A DNA stretch of 64,000 nt, from the NCBI GenBank assembly GCA_965276815.1, contig CBDIBE010000006.1:293743-357742 (forward strand), given 5' to 3'. Below, piece after piece: positions 9,146 to 17,988 of the stretch. How positions within the stretch are numbered: position 1 is the stretch's first letter; each line of letters begins with the position of its first letter. The stretch comes from JAVVHH01 sp965276815 (GTDB lineage: Bacteria > Pseudomonadota > Alphaproteobacteria > Acetobacterales > Acetobacteraceae). The position numbers and the translations under genes were made by a program. The notes beneath the pieces are model-generated. The model had not been told where the DNA came from. It worked only from the letters and a program-made list of their open reading frames with translations, and searched no databases.

Positions 9146-9730
9146 ATGCGCGTCCTGGTGCTCTATGGCTCATACCGGGCAGACCGGAGAGGCATCCGCC
9201 TGGCTGACTATTTGGTCGCCGGGCTCGCGGCGCGCGGCCACGCGGCCGAGCTGGTCGACGCCCGAGAGGTGGGATTGCCCCTGCTCGACCGCATGTACAA
9301 GGAATATCCGCCCGGAACCGCGCCGGTTCTCATGGAGGCGCTCGCCGGCAAGATCCGCGCGGCGGACGGCTTCGTCTTCGTCACCGGCGAATACAATTGG
9401 GGTCCGCAGCCCGGGCTGAAGAACCTCACCGACCACTTCCTCGAGGAATGGTTCTGGCGCCCCGCCGCCATCGCCAGCTACTCGCCCGGACGGACCGGGG
9501 GCGCGCGCTCCAGCTTCATCTGGCACGGCATCCTTTCCGAGATGGGTATGGTCGTGGTCTCGAGCAGCCTCGTCGTCGGCGGGATCAACGAGGCGCTCGA
9601 CCCGGCGGGCCAACCGATCGGCCATGGCGGCGCGGCCCTCGAAACCAGCTTTCCCCGTTTCGCCGCCGACCTGGAGTGGTGGGCCGACGCCGCCCGGCGG
9701 CAGCGCGCCGAGCATCCGCCGCCCTATTGA
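9146..9730 (+). CDS. NADPH-dependent FMN reductase family protein
   Basis: 194-residue flavodoxin-fold reductase. It opens with MRVLVLYGSYRADRRGIRLADYL (FMN phosphate-binding loop after beta-1) and carries the family motif FVTGEYNWGPQPGLKNLTDHF in the middle. Likely reduces FMN or quinones with NADPH. The start at 9146 lies 22 bp after tRNA-Leu; the open frame into the tRNA is not coding. Confidence 0.9.
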   Translation: MRVLVLYGSYRADRRGIRLADYLVAGLAARGHAAELVDAREVGLPLLDRMYKEYPPGTAPVLMEALAGKIRAADGFVFVTGEYNWGPQPGLKNLTDHFLEEWFWRPAAIASYSPGRTGGARSSFIWHGILSEMGMVVVSSSLVVGGINEALDPAGQPIGHGGAALETSFPRFAADLEWWADAARRQRAEHPPPY

Positions 9731-9736
9731 CGCTCT

Positions 9737-10417
9737 TCAGCTGCCAATCGGCTTGGCGCCCTCGACCGGGTTGCCCAGATCGTTGGTTGGCACGAGCTGC
9801 TGGTCAAACGCGGCGAAGTAAGCCGCCCACTCCGGCTGCTTGACGTCGACGATCAAAGCCCCGTCCTGCCAGACGTCATTATGGTCCGTCTTGTCATTGC
9901 CTTCGCGATGCAGGAATTCGTTGCCCGTGGAACCTTGGTTCATGTGGGTGTCGTGGATGCCGTCGCCTTCGCTATAGAACCGGCCGAACAGATAAACATC
10001 GAGCTGTTGCTCGTGCGCCGTCGATAGGAGCCGGGTCAAGGACGCCGCCGGCTCGGCAGCGTTGCTGCCGTCCATGACGTCGCTGTCGCGCCAACGGCCC
10101 GTGTTCGACAGGACGTCGCTCCGCAGGAAATCGAGCGCTGGCAGGGCGGTTTGCCCGGTCAACTCATGCGCACCTGCCTCCGCGCCGCCCAGCGTCTCCG
10201 TAATCGGATGCCGGAAGTCGTAGACGAGCTTGAATTTGAGCAGGTCGTCGGCATCGGTCGTACCGACATTGATCGCCACATCCCAGCGCTGCCCGCCGAC
10301 GTCGAGGTTGCAGTGCAGATGATACTGCACCTCGCGACGCCGATGCGTGCCCTTCAGGACGGGCTTGGAGGTGACCTTGGCTTTCGCGTACCCGTACGTA
10401 AGCGCCATTTTCGCCAC
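9737..10417 (-). CDS. DUF2278/YukJ family protein
   Basis: About 223-226 residues. It begins LTYGYAKAKVTSKPVLKGTHRRREVQYH and ends with the conserved block DGIHDTHMNQGSTGNEF...DGALIVDV, characteristic of YukJ/DUF2278 proteins. Biochemical function is unknown. The start at 10408 (MALTYGYAKAKV) agrees better with the family N-terminus than 10417. Confidence 0.85.
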   Translation of the reverse strand: MAKMALTYGYAKAKVTSKPVLKGTHRRREVQYHLHCNLDVGGQRWDVAINVGTTDADDLLKFKLVYDFRHPITETLGGAEAGAHELTGQTALPALDFLRSDVLSNTGRWRDSDVMDGSNAAEPAASLTRLLSTAHEQQLDVYLFGRFYSEGDGIHDTHMNQGSTGNEFLHREGNDKTDHNDVWQDGALIVDVKQPEWAAYFAAFDQQLVPTNDLGNPVEGAKPIGS

Positions 10418-10480
10418 CTTTGGCCCGATAATTCGTTGCGAATCCGGTTACTCTACGCCATAACCGAAGCGGAATAAACC

Positions 10481-10750
10481 CTACATGCCAAGCGCACGAC
10501 GGTAGATATCCAGGAGGGATTCTTCCTCCTCGACCTGCGCCGGCTCCCGCTTGCGAATGCGGATCAGCTGCCGAACGACGGCCACGTCAAAGCCGGCGCT
10601 CTTCGCCTCGGCGTAGATGTCCTTGATATCCGACCCGAGCGCCTTGCGCTCCTCCTCGAGCCGCTCGATCCGCTCGATTAGGCTGCGCAGCCGGTCGGCC
10701 GCAATCCCGCCGGCTGGGCTGTCGTTCGTCTCGGTGCTGTCCAGGGCCAT
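10481..10750 (-). CDS. gapR: GapR-like nucleoid-associated protein (DUF2312)
   Basis: 89 residues, the usual size. The GapR family wraps overtwisted DNA and stimulates topoisomerases during replication and transcription in Alphaproteobacteria. The segments ADRLRSLIERIERLEEER, IKDIYAEAKSAGFDV, LIRIRKR and DIYRRALGM are the family signature: a dimerising coiled coil followed by a DNA-binding helix. It is next to the DUF1244 gene on the same strand, a common alphaproteobacterial arrangement. Confidence 0.92.
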   Translation of the reverse strand: MALDSTETNDSPAGGIAADRLRSLIERIERLEEERKALGSDIKDIYAEAKSAGFDVAVVRQLIRIRKREPAQVEEEESLLDIYRRALGM

Positions 10751-10816
10751 TCCGTCCGCCTCGCTATGGGGACGGGCGGATTACAATTTGTCGGCTGGCC
10801 GGGTCAATTCCGGCGT

Positions 10817-11122
10817 TTAATGCCCTGGGTTGGCTGTGGCAAACGCCGCCTGCTGCTCCGGAGTCGCTTGACGCTGGTGCTTGGCCTGCCAGTCTTTGTA
10901 CGGCATCCCATACACGATCTCGCGCGCTTGCGGGTCGGTCAGGGGCAAACCACGCTCATCGGCCGCCTCGCGATACCAGCGCGAGAGGCAATTGCGGCAA
11001 AAGCCGGCCAGGTCCATCAGGTCGATGTTCTGCACGTCGGTCCGTTCGCGCAGATGCTCGACCAGCCGGCGATACGCGGCGGCTTCCAGCTCAGTACGGG
11101 TCTTGTCGTCGAATTCGGGCAT
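10817..11122 (-). CDS. DUF1244 domain protein
   Basis: 101 residues of a small conserved proteobacterial family with no assigned biochemical role. Family features include AYRRLVEHLRERTDVQNIDLMDLAGFCRNCLSRWY and EIVYGMPYKDWQAKHQ. The start at 11122 gives the standard N-terminus MPEFDDKTR; the frame is open further upstream but that part has no homology. Divergent from the glycerate kinase gene, so 11123-11215 should hold both promoters. Confidence 0.9.
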   Translation of the reverse strand: MPEFDDKTRTELEAAAYRRLVEHLRERTDVQNIDLMDLAGFCRNCLSRWYREAADERGLPLTDPQAREIVYGMPYKDWQAKHQRQATPEQQAAFATANPGH

Positions 11123-11215
11123 GACATGGCTCCTCTGCGACAGCAATTGGCCCCGGCCCGCCCCTGGATCAACGGGCCCTGCGCTCACATAGTAGCTCAC
11201 AGCCAGGGAGGTCAG

Positions 11216-12463
11216 ATGCATTGGGACGACACGCGGGCGCGGACGGCCTTGCGCGCGATGTTCGATGCCGGGGTCGCCAGCACCGACCCGCACAAGATCC
11301 TCGCCCGCCATTTGCCGGAGCGCCCGTCCGGCCGCGTCGTCGTCGTCGGCGCCGGTAAGTCCGCCGCCCTGATGGCCGCGGCGCTCGAAGCCGCCTGGCC
11401 CGGCGCCGACCTTGCCGGAATCGTCGTCACCCGCTACGGCCACTCAGCACCCACCCAGCGCATCGAGGTCATCGAAGCCTCGCACCCCGTGCCCGACGAC
11501 AACAGCGAGCGCGGCGGTCGCCGCGTGCTGCAAGCGGTCAGCGGGCTCGGGCAAGGCGACCTCGTCATCGCCCTGATGTCCGGCGGCGCCTCGGCGTTGC
11601 TCGAGCTGCCCGCGCCGGGCCTGACGCTGGCGGACATGATCCGGGTCAACCGCGCCCTGCTCGCCAGCGGCGCGCCGATCGACGAGATGAACGCGGTCCG
11701 CAAGCACCTCTCCGCGATCAAAGGCGGCCGCCTCGCCGCCGCGGCCGCTCCCGCCCGCGTCGTCACCCTCGCCATGAGCGACGTCCCCGGCGACGACCCG
11801 GCCACCATCGGTAGCGGCCCCACCATCCCGGACCCCAGCACCTGGGACGACGTCCGCGCGCTGAACGCCCGCTACGGCCTCGATCTGCCCCGCCTCGACG
11901 GCCCGGAAACCCCGAAGCCCGGCGAGATCGCGGTCGATGTCCGCATGATCGCCACCCCTGCCATGGCGCTTGAAGCCGCCGCCGCCTCGGCAAGCAGCTT
12001 CGGCCTGTCCACGCTCATCCTCGGCGACGCGCTCGAGGGAGAAAGCCGCGAGATGGGCACCATCCTCGCCGGCGTCGCCCACAGCACCCGGCACGGCCAT
12101 CCCGTGAAGCCACCCTGTGTGCTGCTCTCCGGCGGCGAGACCACGGTCACCATCGGCAGCGGCGCCGCCGGCAGCGGCGGCCGCAACACCGAGTTCCTGC
12201 TCGCGCTGGCCATCGCGCTCCGCGCCGCGCCAGGCATCTGGGGCCTCGCCGGCGACACGGACGGGATCGACGGCACCGAGGACGCGGCGGGCGCCATCAT
12301 CACCCCGACCACGCTTGCCCGCGCCGGCGCCGCCGGGCTCGACCCGCGGGCCGTCCTGCAAGCCCATGACAGCTACACGATGTTCGACGCCTTGGGCGAT
12401 CTTGTGCGCACCGGCCCGACGCTCACCAACGTCAACGACCTGCGCGCCATTCTGATCACCTGA
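11216..12463 (+). CDS. ttuD: Glycerate 2-kinase (MOFRL family)
   Basis: 415 residues. Phosphorylates D-glycerate to 2-phosphoglycerate, feeding glyoxylate/serine/tartrate carbon into glycolysis. Motifs seen: VVVVGAGKSAALMAAALE near the N-terminus, LSGGASALLELPAPG, RKHLSAIKGGRLA, and the C-terminal MOFRL block LSGGETTVTI...GGRNTEFLLALAIAL...DTDGIDGTEDAAG. The ATG at 11216 has GGAGG just upstream. Pyruvate kinase starts 28 bp after its stop, so the pair would convert glycerate to pyruvate apart from the enolase step encoded elsewhere. Older annotations call this family hydroxypyruvate reductase. Confidence 0.94.
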   Translation: MHWDDTRARTALRAMFDAGVASTDPHKILARHLPERPSGRVVVVGAGKSAALMAAALEAAWPGADLAGIVVTRYGHSAPTQRIEVIEASHPVPDDNSERGGRRVLQAVSGLGQGDLVIALMSGGASALLELPAPGLTLADMIRVNRALLASGAPIDEMNAVRKHLSAIKGGRLAAAAAPARVVTLAMSDVPGDDPATIGSGPTIPDPSTWDDVRALNARYGLDLPRLDGPETPKPGEIAVDVRMIATPAMALEAAAASASSFGLSTLILGDALEGESREMGTILAGVAHSTRHGHPVKPPCVLLSGGETTVTIGSGAAGSGGRNTEFLLALAIALRAAPGIWGLAGDTDGIDGTEDAAGAIITPTTLARAGAAGLDPRAVLQAHDSYTMFDALGDLVRTGPTLTNVNDLRAILIT

Positions 12464-12491
12464 CCATCCTAATCACCTGAAAGGACTTCCA

Positions 12492-13925
12492 ATGCCAGCA
12501 AGGGTGAAGCTGCGGCGCCGCCGCCGCACGAAAATCGTGGCCACGCTCGGCCCCGCCAGCAGCACCCCGGAAATGCTGTCCCGCCTGTTCTACGGCGGCG
12601 CCGACGTATTCCGGCTCAATTTCAGCCACGGCAGTCATGAGGACCATTTCGCCCGCGTCACCATGATTCGCGCCCTCGAGGAGAGCGCCGGCCGGCCGAT
12701 CGGCATCCTCGCCGACGTGCAGGGCCCGAAGCTGCGGGTCGGCCGCTTTCAGGCCGGCCGGGTCACGCTGCAGACCGGGCAGAATTTCCGTCTCGATCTC
12801 TCGCCCGTACCCGGCAACGTCAACCGCGTCGAGCTGCCGCACCCCGAGATCATCCAAGCCGCCGGAATCGGCACCAGCCTGCTGCTCGATGACGGCAAGC
12901 TACGCCTGCGCGTGGCCAGGGTGCGCGGCGACCATCTGGAGTGCGAGGTGATCACCGGCGGCGCGCTGTCTGACCGCAAAGGCGTCAACGTGCCGGATGT
13001 CGCCCTGCCGATCCCCTCGCTGACCGAGAAGGACCGTATCGACCTCGAATTTGCGCTGCAGAATGGCGTCGACTTCATCGGCCTCAGCTTCGTGCAGCGA
13101 GCCGAGGACGTGGCCGAGGCCAAGGCGATCGCCGCCGGCCGCGCCTGGATTATGACGAAGATGGAAAAGCCGCAGGCGCTCGACAACCTCGACGCGATAA
13201 TTGCCGAATCCGACGCGGTGATGGTGGCCCGCGGCGACCTTGGCGTCGAGCTGCCACCCGAGGAGGTGCCGCTCGCGCAGAAGCGCATCGTCCGCGCGGC
13301 GCGCCTGCGCGGCATCCCGGTCGTGGTCGCGACGCAGATGCTGGAGAGCATGATCAGCGCGCCCTCGCCCACCCGCGCCGAAGCCTCCGACGTCGCCACC
13401 GCCGTGTTCGACTGCGCCGACGCCGTCATGCTCAGCGCCGAGACCGCGGCCGGCCAGTACCCCTACGAGGCGGTCAACATGATGGACCGCATCGTCGAAC
13501 GCGTGGAGCGCGACCCGGACTGGCAGCTCGGCATCGAGCGGACCCGGCCGGCGCCAGAGCACAATTCCGCAAGCGCGATTGCCGCCGGTGCCCGCCAGAT
13601 CGCGCACACGATCGGCGCCGCCTGCATCGCCGCTTTCACCCAGGGCGGCAGCACCGCGCTGCGCATGGCGCGCGAGCGGCCAAACGTGCCGGTGCTCGGC
13701 TTGACCACCACCGACATCATCGCGCGCCGCCTGGCCGTGGTTTGGGGCGTGCATGCCCTGGTCACGCCGGAGCTGCACAGCATGACCGAGGCGGTCAGCC
13801 GCGCGACCCGCCTGGCCCGAACGGAGGGTTTCGCCGGGCCCGGCGAGGAAGTTGTCGTCACCGCCGGCGTTCCGTTCAACCAGCCCGGCACCACGAACGC
13901 GCTGCGGGTCGCACAGGCGCGCTGA
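12492..13925 (+). CDS. pyk: Pyruvate kinase
   Basis: 477 residues, normal for a bacterial pyruvate kinase; converts phosphoenolpyruvate and ADP to pyruvate and ATP. Motifs in order: TKIVATLGPASS, FRLNFSHGSHEDH, the B domain around residues 70-165, KMEKPQALDNLDAI, the active-site segment VMVARGDLGVELP, and SAETAAGQYPYEAV, then the C-terminal domain ending TTNALRVAQAR. An AAAGGA ribosome site lies before the ATG. Cotranscribed with glycerate kinase. Confidence 0.97.
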   Translation: MPARVKLRRRRRTKIVATLGPASSTPEMLSRLFYGGADVFRLNFSHGSHEDHFARVTMIRALEESAGRPIGILADVQGPKLRVGRFQAGRVTLQTGQNFRLDLSPVPGNVNRVELPHPEIIQAAGIGTSLLLDDGKLRLRVARVRGDHLECEVITGGALSDRKGVNVPDVALPIPSLTEKDRIDLEFALQNGVDFIGLSFVQRAEDVAEAKAIAAGRAWIMTKMEKPQALDNLDAIIAESDAVMVARGDLGVELPPEEVPLAQKRIVRAARLRGIPVVVATQMLESMISAPSPTRAEASDVATAVFDCADAVMLSAETAAGQYPYEAVNMMDRIVERVERDPDWQLGIERTRPAPEHNSASAIAAGARQIAHTIGAACIAAFTQGGSTALRMARERPNVPVLGLTTTDIIARRLAVVWGVHALVTPELHSMTEAVSRATRLARTEGFAGPGEEVVVTAGVPFNQPGTTNALRVAQAR

Positions 13926-14010
13926 CAGGTTGTTGCGTAAGCGGATCGTAATGCATCGGTCAGCCCGGTGCGGCGTTATTTGGTCCCTACGCGTTAACAG
14001 GGAGAATCAC

Positions 14011-14256
14011 GTGAAGGCTCTACTAGTGGCAGCGGGACTTGGCTTTGCGGTGTTGGCTAGCCCGGCGGCGAATGCGGCGGGATGCGTGAGTGGCGCAGTC
14101 GTGGGCGGCGTTGCCGGCCATGTTGCCGGTCACCACGGCCTGCTAGGCGCCGCCGGAGGTTGCGCCGTCGGTCACCATATGGCGCATACCGCCCAGCAGC
14201 AGCATCAGCAGCAGAGCAATACCGCCCCAAACAACCAGAATCCGCCCGCTCAGTAG
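14011..14256 (+). CDS. Small secreted glycine/histidine-rich protein
   Basis: 81 residues from a GTG start with AGGGAGA upstream. A signal peptide (VKALLVAAGLGFAVLASPAANA) is followed by a short glycine-zipper-like stretch (GAVVGGVAGHVAGHHGLLGAAGG) and a polar tail rich in Gln, His and Asn. Such small exported proteins are common in Alphaproteobacteria and have no assigned role. The paired glycines suggest membrane association after export (inference). Confidence 0.65.
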   Translation: MKALLVAAGLGFAVLASPAANAAGCVSGAVVGGVAGHVAGHHGLLGAAGGCAVGHHMAHTAQQQHQQQSNTAPNNQNPPAQ

Positions 14257-14279
14257 GCTGACGGGCTAACGAGACGGGT

Positions 14280-14307
14280 AGCGGCGAGCCAGGTCAGGCT
14301 CGCCGCT
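14280..14307. terminator. Convergent-gene hairpin
   Basis: Perfect 11-bp stem AGCGGCGAGCC / GGCTCGCCGCT with loop AGGTCA, placed between the tail-to-tail ends of the small secreted gene (14256) and the glycosyltransferase fragment (14314). There is no T-run, so Rho-independent termination is probable rather than certain. Confidence 0.55.
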
Positions 14308-14313
14308 GGCCGA

Positions 14314-15474
14314 TCAAGAAGCTGCCCGCAACGCTTGTCGGGCCGCTGCTAACGCCCGGCGCTGGTCCGCAATCAGGTCAGGAGTGCTGCCCAGCAAGAC
14401 CCGCATCCGCCGGTGCATGCGTTTGATCTCGTCCAAGTGCTGCATCTGACCCAAGCGCCTCGTCACGCCATCCGCGTGCCTTCGATGTACGTTCAGCGGC
14501 TGCGCGACATACGCCACCGATCCGCCGCCGGCCACTGCCTCGGCATACAGATACCAGTCTCCCGCGAGCCGGAACTCCTCCAGCTTCGTGCCGCTGCGGT
14601 CCAACGCTGCCAGCAAGGCCGAGCGTCGCCACAGCACCGCGCTCGCATTCAGCACGAGGTTGCGCGCACCCAGGCAGGAAGCGAGGAACGCATCCCCCGC
14701 AATGACCCCGCTCTCCGCCAGCAACGACGTTCCGGACTCGCGGTAATAATCCTGATGGTCCGCCCAAAGCGTGGTCCCCGCCCCATCCACCGCGCGGCTA
14801 TCGGCGAAGGCAAACACCGCATCCGGCGCGTCGCGCATCGCGCGGCAGAGCGCATCCAGCAAGCCGGGCTCGGCGAGATCGTCGGCTTCGGCGATCCAGA
14901 CGAACTCCGTTTCCGCTAGCTCCGCCGCCCGGCGCCACTGCCCGAACACCCGCCCGGAATTGCTCGCGCTGGCGATCCAGCATACCGCGCGCCCCGCCCG
15001 CGCCGCCTCGCGCTGCACCACTGCGGCGCTATCATCGATCGAGCCATCGTCCAACACCAGGATCGACGCCGGCGCCAGCGTCTGGCCGAAGATCGAGCCC
15101 AGCCGCTCCGGCAAATACTGCGCATAGTTATAATTCGGCACCACGCAGGTCACGGCATGCAGCTTGGGCAGCGCCAAATGCAGCAACCGGTTGGCATAGG
15201 CGGCGAACGGGAATTGCTGCCGTGCCACCCGGGCCAGCCGGGCGCGCTCTTGCGGCCCGGTCTGCAGCGCCAAGGCGCGCATCATCCGGACCATGGCCGC
15301 CGCGTCGCCCAACGGCACGGCCGCCCCCGCCGCGTGGTCGCGCAGCAGGTCGGGCGCACCGCCCGCCTCCTCGAACGCCACCGTCGGCACGCCGGCCGAC
15401 ATCGCTTCCAGCACCACGCTCGGGAACGGGTCCTCGCGCGAGGTCAGCAGATGCACCGGTATTATGTAGCACAC
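14314..15474 (-). pseudogene. C-terminal part of disrupted WbsX-GT4-GT2 glycosyltransferase gene
   Basis: The 381 codons from 15456 down to 14314 are the 3' part of a gene cut by the transposon at 15457-21525. The fragment opens with the last part of a GT4 domain (HLLTSREDPFPSVVLEAMSAG, nucleotide-sugar-binding segment). It continues into a complete GT2 domain (TCVVPNYNYAQYLPE, LVLDDGSIDDS, WIAEADDLAEPGLLDAL, RLAGDWYLYAEAV). A GTG inside the transposon end (15474) could allow translation of a truncated GT2 protein, so some activity is conceivable. The matching 5' part is at 21534-24104. Joining 21534 to 15456 restores ...AADVHLLTSRED... in frame. Confidence 0.93.
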
Positions 15475-15489
15475 GCCACCACAGGAAAG
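15449..15489 (+). repeat. Left end of IS1595-type transposon: 8-bp target duplication plus inverted repeat
   Basis: AGATGCAC at 15449-15456 is the target duplication. The 33-bp terminal repeat at 15457-15489 begins CGGTATTATG and matches the right end at 26 of 33 positions, including the first ten and an internal GCCACCAC block. Confidence 0.93.
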
Positions 15490-15524
15490 TAGAAGCAGCC
15501 CTGCCTTGTTCCTAGATTCCGGGC

Positions 15525-15962
15525 ATGGAAACGAGCAATCCCGTCCTGTCCGGCCTCATACGCAAGCGTCAAGAAATTGAGTCTGAGATGGACTCCGTTC
15601 AAGCCCGCATGCGGCAGCTGGTGCTGGATATCGACGCTGTAGACGCCACCATACGGCTGTTCGCGCCCGATATAGACCTGGCTGTGGTCAAGGTGCGGCC
15701 TACCCCGCGGCGGCATGAGGCGCACCGGGGCGACACGTCCAAACTGATTTTGACCCTACTACGCGAGGCGGGCGAGCCGCTAAGCCACCGGGAAATTACC
15801 ACGCGGGTGATGCAGCACCGAGGCTTGAACTTGGCCGATCGGGCGCTGACCGGGACCATTCGTATGCGGATTGGCGCGTCGCTACGCGGGATGCGGGAGC
15901 GCGGTCGGTTGGTATCGGGGGATGGGAAGGGCGCTTCGATCTTGTGGGGATTGGCACACTGA
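15525..15962 (+). CDS. Cargo protein: coiled coil plus winged helix, unknown function
   Basis: 145 residues. The first 50 (VLSGLIRKRQEIESEMDSVQARMRQLVLDIDAVDATIRLF) form a predicted coiled coil. The C-terminal half (SKLILTLLREAGEPLSHREITTRVMQHRG...GASILWGLAH) looks like a winged-helix DNA-binding fold. It starts 68 bp inside the left end of the transposon, so its promoter is probably near the inverted repeat. It could regulate transposition or the cargo, but no named family was recognised. Confidence 0.7.
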   Translation: METSNPVLSGLIRKRQEIESEMDSVQARMRQLVLDIDAVDATIRLFAPDIDLAVVKVRPTPRRHEAHRGDTSKLILTLLREAGEPLSHREITTRVMQHRGLNLADRALTGTIRMRIGASLRGMRERGRLVSGDGKGASILWGLAH

Positions 15963-15999
15963 GAGTTCCCAGGATATGGACTCCTGGGAACTCAGAAAC

Positions 16000-16467
16000 T
16001 CAGGCCGCAGGCTGCCAGCCTTCTTCCAACTCGAATCCAAACTCGCCGTCGGATTCATCATCTAGCATGTCGTCCAGTTCGGCCAACTCTTTTAAGGGCT
16101 CAACGATTTCCTTGTTGCCACCGACAAATTCTTTGTAGATGAGTCTAAGTAAGCGCTGGGCAGGACCATCGATCGGCTCCTTAGTGCGCCCTTTTTCCCA
16201 TCGTGCTACGCTTTGGACATTAACACCTAGAACAGTAGCTAAATCGGCCTGCGTCTGATTTAGCTCATGGCGCAGAAATCTAAACTCCTTTCCATTCAAG
16301 TTTCTCCGTTCGCTGACCAGCATCATGCCTATCGCACGCAATAGACCTTGCTCGTCTTGGATAACGATGGCTTTTCCTCGCGGCGTGTCGACAAAGTGGT
16401 ATCCACTTAACAGGTACACATTATCGAGGCCGCATTCATTGTAGTGGTAACGGCCTTCATGGGTCAT
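16000..16467 (-). CDS. HTH antitoxin, MqsA-like (cargo TA module)
   Basis: 155 residues. The N-terminal half (YHYNECGLDNVYLLSGYHF) resembles the MqsA/YgiT-type platform domain, although the four zinc cysteines are not complete (one Cys seen). The centre is an XRE helix-turn-helix (FRFLRHELNQTQADLATVLGVNVQSVARWEKGR). The tail is acidic (AELDDMLDDESDGEFGFELEE). It starts 27 bp after the DUF4258 toxin stop on the same strand, giving a toxin-first operon; it should neutralise the toxin and repress the operon (inference from family). Confidence 0.8.
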   Translation of the reverse strand: MTHEGRYHYNECGLDNVYLLSGYHFVDTPRGKAIVIQDEQGLLRAIGMMLVSERRNLNGKEFRFLRHELNQTQADLATVLGVNVQSVARWEKGRTKEPIDGPAQRLLRLIYKEFVGGNKEIVEPLKELAELDDMLDDESDGEFGFELEEGWQPAA

Positions 16468-16494
16468 TGTAACACGCGCCTCTCGGCACCCCTC

Positions 16495-16797
16495 CTAGTG
16501 GACCGATATGACGTACAGGAAATTCATCTCGTGAATCGCAATCACAACTCTAATCAATCTTCCTGCTGTCCGCCTCCGAAGCCGACAGCGCCAATCACTA
16601 TATTCGTCTTTAAATGGGCCTTGATTAATGCTTCCACATTCTATCGTGTTCAAAACTTGTCGCTTGGTAATCCCGTTTAGGATCATGCCGTCCTTAGCGT
16701 GTGCCTCGATTGAGTACCGCCCAGTCCGAAACAGCTCCCGGATCAGCTCCAGGGCGATCGGACGTGGCATACCGAAAGGCACGATCTCTGCTGTCAT
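16495..16797 (-). CDS. DUF4258 protein, probable toxin of the cargo TA module
   Basis: 100 residues from the ATG at 16797 (a later start at 16770 is possible). DUF4258 core: SIEAHAKDGMILNGITKRQVLNTIECGSINQG followed by DWRCRLRRRTAGRLIRVVIAIHEMNFLYVISV. DUF4258 proteins are small RelE/BrnT-like folds often found beside HTH antitoxins, matching the next gene. The frame is open upstream through the transposase stop, but that part shows no homology. The biochemical target is unknown. Confidence 0.75.
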   Translation of the reverse strand: MTAEIVPFGMPRPIALELIRELFRTGRYSIEAHAKDGMILNGITKRQVLNTIECGSINQGPFKDEYSDWRCRLRRRTAGRLIRVVIAIHEMNFLYVISVH

Positions 16798-16850
16798 ACG
16801 CGGTCCAGTTACACACGCACCTATCAAATTGACAGGTTCTAAGGCGATGG

Positions 16851-17828
16851 TCAAGCATTCCGTTGCCAGTAACCGCAGAAGTCCACGCTAGGCCGAGCCG
16901 CTAACGCCAACCCCGTCACGCGCCGAACCTGGCTCCCGTTAGCCATCCGGCGGTTGCCCTCGCGGAAGGCGCTCTCCTGGGCGTAGCGGGCCAGATAGAC
17001 GCCCGAGATGTGGTGATGGTGGCCACGCTCGGCCCGGCGCATGCGGCTAAAAAAGCTCTCCGCCCCGTTTGTGCAGGCGATGCCGTCCGAATAGGCTAGC
17101 TGGTGATTGATGCGCTTGACGACGTAATGCCCGTGCAGCGCATCCCAGCTCGCGGCTTCGTCGGCATGCACCTCAGTCCCGGCCGCGACGTGGTTGCGGA
17201 TGTAGGCCAGGGCCGAGCCCTCAGTCGGGAACGCTGACGGCAAGACCATGCCGTCACGCTGCCGGATCACCACGACACACTGACGCTTGCCGTTCTGGTT
17301 CTTGGCAAGCCGCCGATCGCGCCGGTTCTCTTTCCAGTTGGCAGGCTTTACATAGCCGCCGAAATAGCCGCCATCGATCTCGACGACCTTACCCTCGCCG
17401 CCCAGCTTGTAGCCCTTGACCTCGGTTGCCATGGCTTCGCGAAGCTTGTGGGCGAGCACAAACGCTGTCTTGTACTGGACGGCCAGGTCGCGTGAGAGCG
17501 CCAAGGCCGACTTGCCCTTCACCTCATTGCAGAAGATCGCGATAGCGGCGAGGTAGGTCCGCAGCGGCAGCTTGTGTGAGGCGAACAGCGTACCACTGGT
17601 CAGGCTGAAATCCTTGCGGCACGCCTTGCAGCGGAACCGGAGTGAGCCGTTAGCCCGACGCGCCTCATAGACCTTCTGGCAGCCGCAGAGCGGGCATACA
17701 GCCGCGCCATCGTTGTCGGCCCAACGGATATCCGCGAACAGCGTCTCAGCCTGCGCATCCGACAGCCGCAGCACTTGCGCTAGGGAGAGCGTCTTGGCGC
17801 GGGCTGAAAGGAGGAAGTGCTGGGCCAT
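16851..17828 (-). CDS. IS1595-family (ISXO2-like) DDE transposase
   Basis: 325 residues. An N-terminal zinc ribbon (CPLCGCQKVYE...LRFRCKACRKDFSLTSGTLF) is followed by the ISXO2-like RNase-H-fold catalytic region: VVEIDGGYFGG supplies the first Asp, EVHADEAASWD the second, and TNGAESFFSRMRRAERGHHHHISG the late acidic/Asn region. Appears full length with no stop, so it is potentially active. Its upstream region is interrupted 30-37 bp before the start by the IS21 element, which may have changed its promoter. Confidence 0.92.
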   Translation of the reverse strand: MAQHFLLSARAKTLSLAQVLRLSDAQAETLFADIRWADNDGAAVCPLCGCQKVYEARRANGSLRFRCKACRKDFSLTSGTLFASHKLPLRTYLAAIAIFCNEVKGKSALALSRDLAVQYKTAFVLAHKLREAMATEVKGYKLGGEGKVVEIDGGYFGGYVKPANWKENRRDRRLAKNQNGKRQCVVVIRQRDGMVLPSAFPTEGSALAYIRNHVAAGTEVHADEAASWDALHGHYVVKRINHQLAYSDGIACTNGAESFFSRMRRAERGHHHHISGVYLARYAQESAFREGNRRMANGSQVRRVTGLALAARPSVDFCGYWQRNA

Positions 17829-17988
17829 CTGTCATATCCGCTCTTTTCATGGCGAATATGACATGGCTGTGTCTACGAATTCCGGCCCACTTGTGCTGAT
17901 GAATTCTGGCCCACCTCCCGGTAGATAACTGGCTGGCGCGGAGCGTGAGGCTCGCACCGTCCCTGAGCGTCTTGCTTGGGTCCTCCTG